Source of the DNA: Draconibacterium sp.
Lineage (GTDB): Bacteria; Bacteroidota; Bacteroidia; Bacteroidales; Prolixibacteraceae
DNA: 8,089 nucleotides
Direction of reading: 5' to 3'
Assembly (NCBI GenBank): GCA_027011835.1
Contig: JALUZN010000285.1
Span: 1 to 8,089, forward strand
Position numbers and translations under genes: made by a program. Below the pieces are notes generated by a model. It saw only the letters and a list, made by a program, of their open reading frames with translations. It was not told where the DNA came from and ran no database searches. Shown piece after piece: positions 6,509-8,089 of the stretch (position 1 is its first letter; every line of letters starts with the position of its first letter).

Positions 6509-7324
6509 TTATTTTGAAAAAAGTTCGAAAATATCGCGCGGTGGAATATCGTTATTTTCGCCAATATCGCGAAGTGTTTCTCCTTTTTGGGCTTTTATTC
6601 CATTCTCTTTTAAAATCTTCATCAACTCGTCGGGAGTTTTTCCGGTTTCTTCGGCAAAATCCTCAATACTTTTTCTTCCAATTCCACTTCCCACACGCTC
6701 GTTTCCGGCTTTACTAATTATCTGATTGTAAATTTCAAGAGGAGTAGTTTCGTTAATTTCTGCAATCTCCTGAAGCGTTTGAATATCGGTGTTTTCGTAT
6801 TTTATTTTATGAATATCGAGTTTGTTTGTTATGCGCTCGACTGAATTAAAATGAAGTTGTTCGGCCAGTTCTGTCAAAGTAAGCTGCTCGGCGTGTGGAA
6901 CCGGAGGCTCCTCTTCAACTTTTTCCCACGAGTCGGTAAGATATTCGCCAAAATCCATTACCGATTGAAATGGTGGCACAGCATAAATAATTCCGAAAAA
7001 GAAAACTACTGCAAGAACAGATGAGATGATAAACTCTCGTTTTTTATTCAGCCCCGACTCTTTTTTCGATTTCAGATATGAGAGGAATGCTTTCCAGTTT
7101 ACAGTAAAAAGATGGAAAACAGATAGAATAACAAAGGCAAACGAAAATACAGTATGAATGGATTGCCACTCCTCTTTCTGAAATCCTAAAATCGACCAGT
7201 TTACCCAGTGTGCATATCTTCCGGGAGGTGCCAAATACAACATTGCTCCCGAAATTAAAATAAACACAAACGAGTAAGTTAACCCAAAACTGATAAATGC
7301 TCTCCAACTAAATTTATTCTTCAT
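6509..7324 (-). CDS. DUF4405 three-helix membrane protein (possible b-type cytochrome) with C-terminal helical repeats
   Basis: The protein is 271 residues from the chosen start. Membrane helices lie at about 10-31, 57-76 and 97-117. The APPGRYAHWVNW (32-43), WQSIHTVFS (53-61) and VFHLFTVNWKAF (69-80) blocks are typical of DUF4405; His57 and His71, facing along one helix, and His39 are candidate haem ligands, which is inference. The soluble part (about 145-271) has two copies of a two-part helical motif: TELAEQLHF/TLQEIAEINETTPLEIY, then IEDFAEETGKTPDELMKIL/TLRDIGENNDIPPRDIF. I chose the start at 7324 because the conserved membrane block begins there and an A-run precedes it; an in-frame ATG at 7396 would add 24 unlike residues. 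It heads the cluster, 39 bp before the sigma gene. It could pass electrons or sense redox state for the module; its real function is unknown. Confidence 0.8.
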   Translation of the reverse strand: MKNKFSWRAFISFGLTYSFVFILISGAMLYLAPPGRYAHWVNWSILGFQKEEWQSIHTVFSFAFVILSVFHLFTVNWKAFLSYLKSKKESGLNKKREFIISSVLAVVFFFGIIYAVPPFQSVMDFGEYLTDSWEKVEEEPPVPHAEQLTLTELAEQLHFNSVERITNKLDIHKIKYENTDIQTLQEIAEINETTPLEIYNQIISKAGNERVGSGIGRKSIEDFAEETGKTPDELMKILKENGIKAQKGETLRDIGENNDIPPRDIFELFSK

Positions 7325-7514
7325 TTTTTTAAAATTGTAATTTGCTTTGTTCGTAAGACACGCAATTAAAAAAAAACTTGCGGAAAATATTTTCAACCCT
7401 TCTATTTTTTATCGCAGGTGTACAACGTAATTTTCCGATAGCAATTTAAAGCAAACCAGAATAAGCAAAAGTACATTAGTTTTATACGTCGAATGAAATT
7501 GATTTCATAATGAT
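7325..7514. other. AT-rich intergenic segment between the sigma cluster and the repeat array
   Basis: No gene is visible. The segment holds the leader and presumably the promoter of the minus-strand cluster, with long A/T runs near 7322-7334 and 7367-7376. Together with the repeat array it makes a 765-bp gene-free stretch to the window edge. Confidence 0.55.
7466..7473 (-). promoter_or_regulatory. Candidate -7 element upstream of the sigma-factor cluster
   Basis: On the minus strand this reads TACTTTTG, matching TAnnTTTG, about 142 bp upstream of the DUF4405 start. I find no matching -33 TTTG at the usual distance. A sigma-specific promoter may exist in 7325-7465 but I cannot recognise one. 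Confidence 0.2.
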
Positions 7515-7702
7515 GAATAGCCACAAAGGTGTGCCTTTGGCAGAATTTCGATTTAAAAATCTGTGAATCTGGGGCAGTAAAATATTTTTAGCCCCGAGAT
7601 TTATCTCGGGGATTGGAATGCGCGAAGCAAAAAGGTGCACCCACAAAAGTTGCAAATAGTGAAAATATTGCACGCACCGCAAAACAAAAAGTTGTAAATT
7701 TC
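7515..7702. repeat. 188-bp tandem repeat, unit 1
   Basis: The unit is full-length and 174 of 188 positions (about 93%) match unit 2 by hand alignment, with no gaps. It contains a small TGCC-TTT-GGCA hairpin, then hairpin A (7571-7595: GGGGC and TAAAA pairing with TTTTA and GCCCC), then hairpin B (7592-7611: CCCCGAGA-TTTA-TCTCGGGG, perfect 8-bp stem). The CCCC at 7592-7595 belongs to both, so A and B exclude each other. Confidence 0.9.
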
Positions 7703-7890
7703 GAATAACCACGAAGGTGTGCCTTTGGCAGAATTTCGATTTAAAAATCTGTGAATCTGGGGCGGTAAAATATTTTTAGCCCCGAGATTTATCTCGGGGA
7801 TTGGAATGTGCAAAGCAAAAAGGTGCGTCCACAACAGTTGCAAAAAACGGAAACATTGCACGCACCGCAAAACAAAAAGTTGCAAATTTC
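7703..7890. repeat. 188-bp tandem repeat, unit 2
   Basis: This is exactly the same length as unit 1 and directly abuts it. Hairpin A is at 7759-7783 and hairpin B at 7780-7799, both fully conserved in their stems. Most of the 14 differences fall in the stretch after hairpin B, not in the stems. Confidence 0.9.
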
Positions 7891-7974
7891 GAATGACCAC
7901 GAAGGTGTGCTTTTGGCAGAATGTTGAATTTCGATTTTAAAGCATCTGCGAATCTGTGGCTTTTAATTTTGAGA
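7891..7974. repeat. 188-bp tandem repeat, degenerate truncated unit 3
   Basis: The first part follows units 1 and 2 (ATGACCACGAAGGTGTGC, then TTTGGCAGAAT), with a small insertion that duplicates GAAT-like sequence. It then drifts: GGGGC is replaced by GTGGC and the GCCCC and CCCCGAGA arms are missing, so neither hairpin can form. The rest of the unit is absent. Confidence 0.7.
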
Positions 7975-7984
7975 TGTTTGTTTG

Positions 7985-8011
7985 TCACAAAAATTGTGAA
8001 TGATGAATGAT
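7985..8011. repeat. Small palindrome and GAATGAT direct repeats between units 3 and 4
   Basis: TCACAA-AAA-TTGTGA (7985-7999) is a perfect 6-bp inverted repeat. It overlaps two direct GAATGAT heptamers (7998-8004 and 8005-8011). This short simple-sequence spacer replaces the missing part of unit 3; a similar ATGATGAAT precedes unit 1. Confidence 0.5.
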
Positions 8012-8025
8012 GAATTCCGAATATT

Positions 8026-8089
8026 GAATTTCGATTTAAAAATCTGTGAATCTGGGGCAGTAAAATATTTTTAGCCCCGTGATTTATCT
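8026..8089. repeat. 188-bp repeat, unit 4, cut by the window edge
   Basis: These 64 bases match 7543-7606 of unit 1 at 63 positions. Hairpin A is complete at 8054-8078. The single change (CCCCGTGA for CCCCGAGA) falls in the left arm of hairpin B and, with the visible TCT of the right arm, would create a mismatch there. The array continues beyond the window. Confidence 0.8.

Noticed and set aside
5337..6725. Plus-strand frames of 60-140 codons opposite the sensor, anti-sigma, sigma and DUF4405 genes
   Set aside because: They are Phe/Ser/Ile-rich shadows of well-supported minus-strand genes with canonical motifs.
7325..7396. Longer start for the DUF4405 gene at 7396, whose N-terminus superficially resembles a lipoprotein signal (LIAC)
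   Set aside because: The conserved DUF4405 membrane block begins at the internal Met at 7324, which has a typical A-rich leader; a lipobox before three membrane helices would be unusual.
7482..7900. Two similar minus-strand reading frames (7482-7712 and 7601-7900) encoding related 76- and 99-residue peptides
   Set aside because: They are the 188-bp repeat read twice. Because 188 is not a multiple of three the frames differ between units, the frames overlap each other, and the peptides have a Cys/Phe/Leu-rich composition typical of translated non-coding repeats.
7515..8089. Possible CRISPR array
   Set aside because: The repeat period is 188 bp with near-identical sequence throughout; there are no short repeats separated by unique spacers and no cas genes.

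Overview
The window most likely comes from a member of the Bacteroidota, probably a Marinilabiliales/Prolixibacteraceae-like marine or sediment lineage. This is inferred from A-rich start-codon leaders mostly lacking Shine-Dalgarno sequences, octamers matching the Bacteroidota -7 element TAnnTTTG, AT-rich intergenic DNA, and a gene repertoire (DUF2202, DUF4405, ECF sigma with zinc-finger anti-sigma, Spy-like proteins) common there. No rRNA or tRNA gene is visible to fix the taxon. All intact genes lie on the minus strand.

Layout by coordinate: 1-294 is AT-rich and gene-free, with a weak terminator candidate. 295-2652 encodes a large exported protein that joins an acetylxylan-esterase-like alpha/beta hydrolase to a complete M14 zinc carboxypeptidase. 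2653-3086 is an intergenic gap holding a leader hairpin, a decayed plus-strand fragment resembling the N-terminus of the uroporphyrinogen decarboxylase (URO-D) superfamily, and a long inverted repeat. 3087-7324 is a tight six-gene cluster read right to left. 7325-8089 is gene-free and is dominated by 188-bp tandem repeats built around two competing hairpins.

The six-gene cluster reads, in transcription order: DUF4405 membrane protein (possible b-type cytochrome) with a C-terminal helical repeat region; ECF sigma factor; zinc-finger anti-sigma factor with one membrane span; membrane-anchored CnrX/Spy-type sensor; secreted Spy/CpxP-like protein with a basic Gly/Asn tail; and a lipoprotein made of two DUF2202 ferritin-like domains. 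Spacers are 39, 48, 3, 32 and 12 bp, so they probably form one operon. Its logic resembles CnrYXH of Cupriavidus: a periplasmic sensor controls an anti-sigma, which releases the sigma factor. The effectors here would be a chaperone-like protein, a possible di-metal lipoprotein and a possible haem membrane protein. I infer an envelope metal, redox or misfolding response; the inducer cannot be read from sequence.

The items most worth a second look are this sigma/sensor/di-metal cluster, the esterase-carboxypeptidase fusion, the competing-hairpin repeat array, and the URO-D-like gene remnant.
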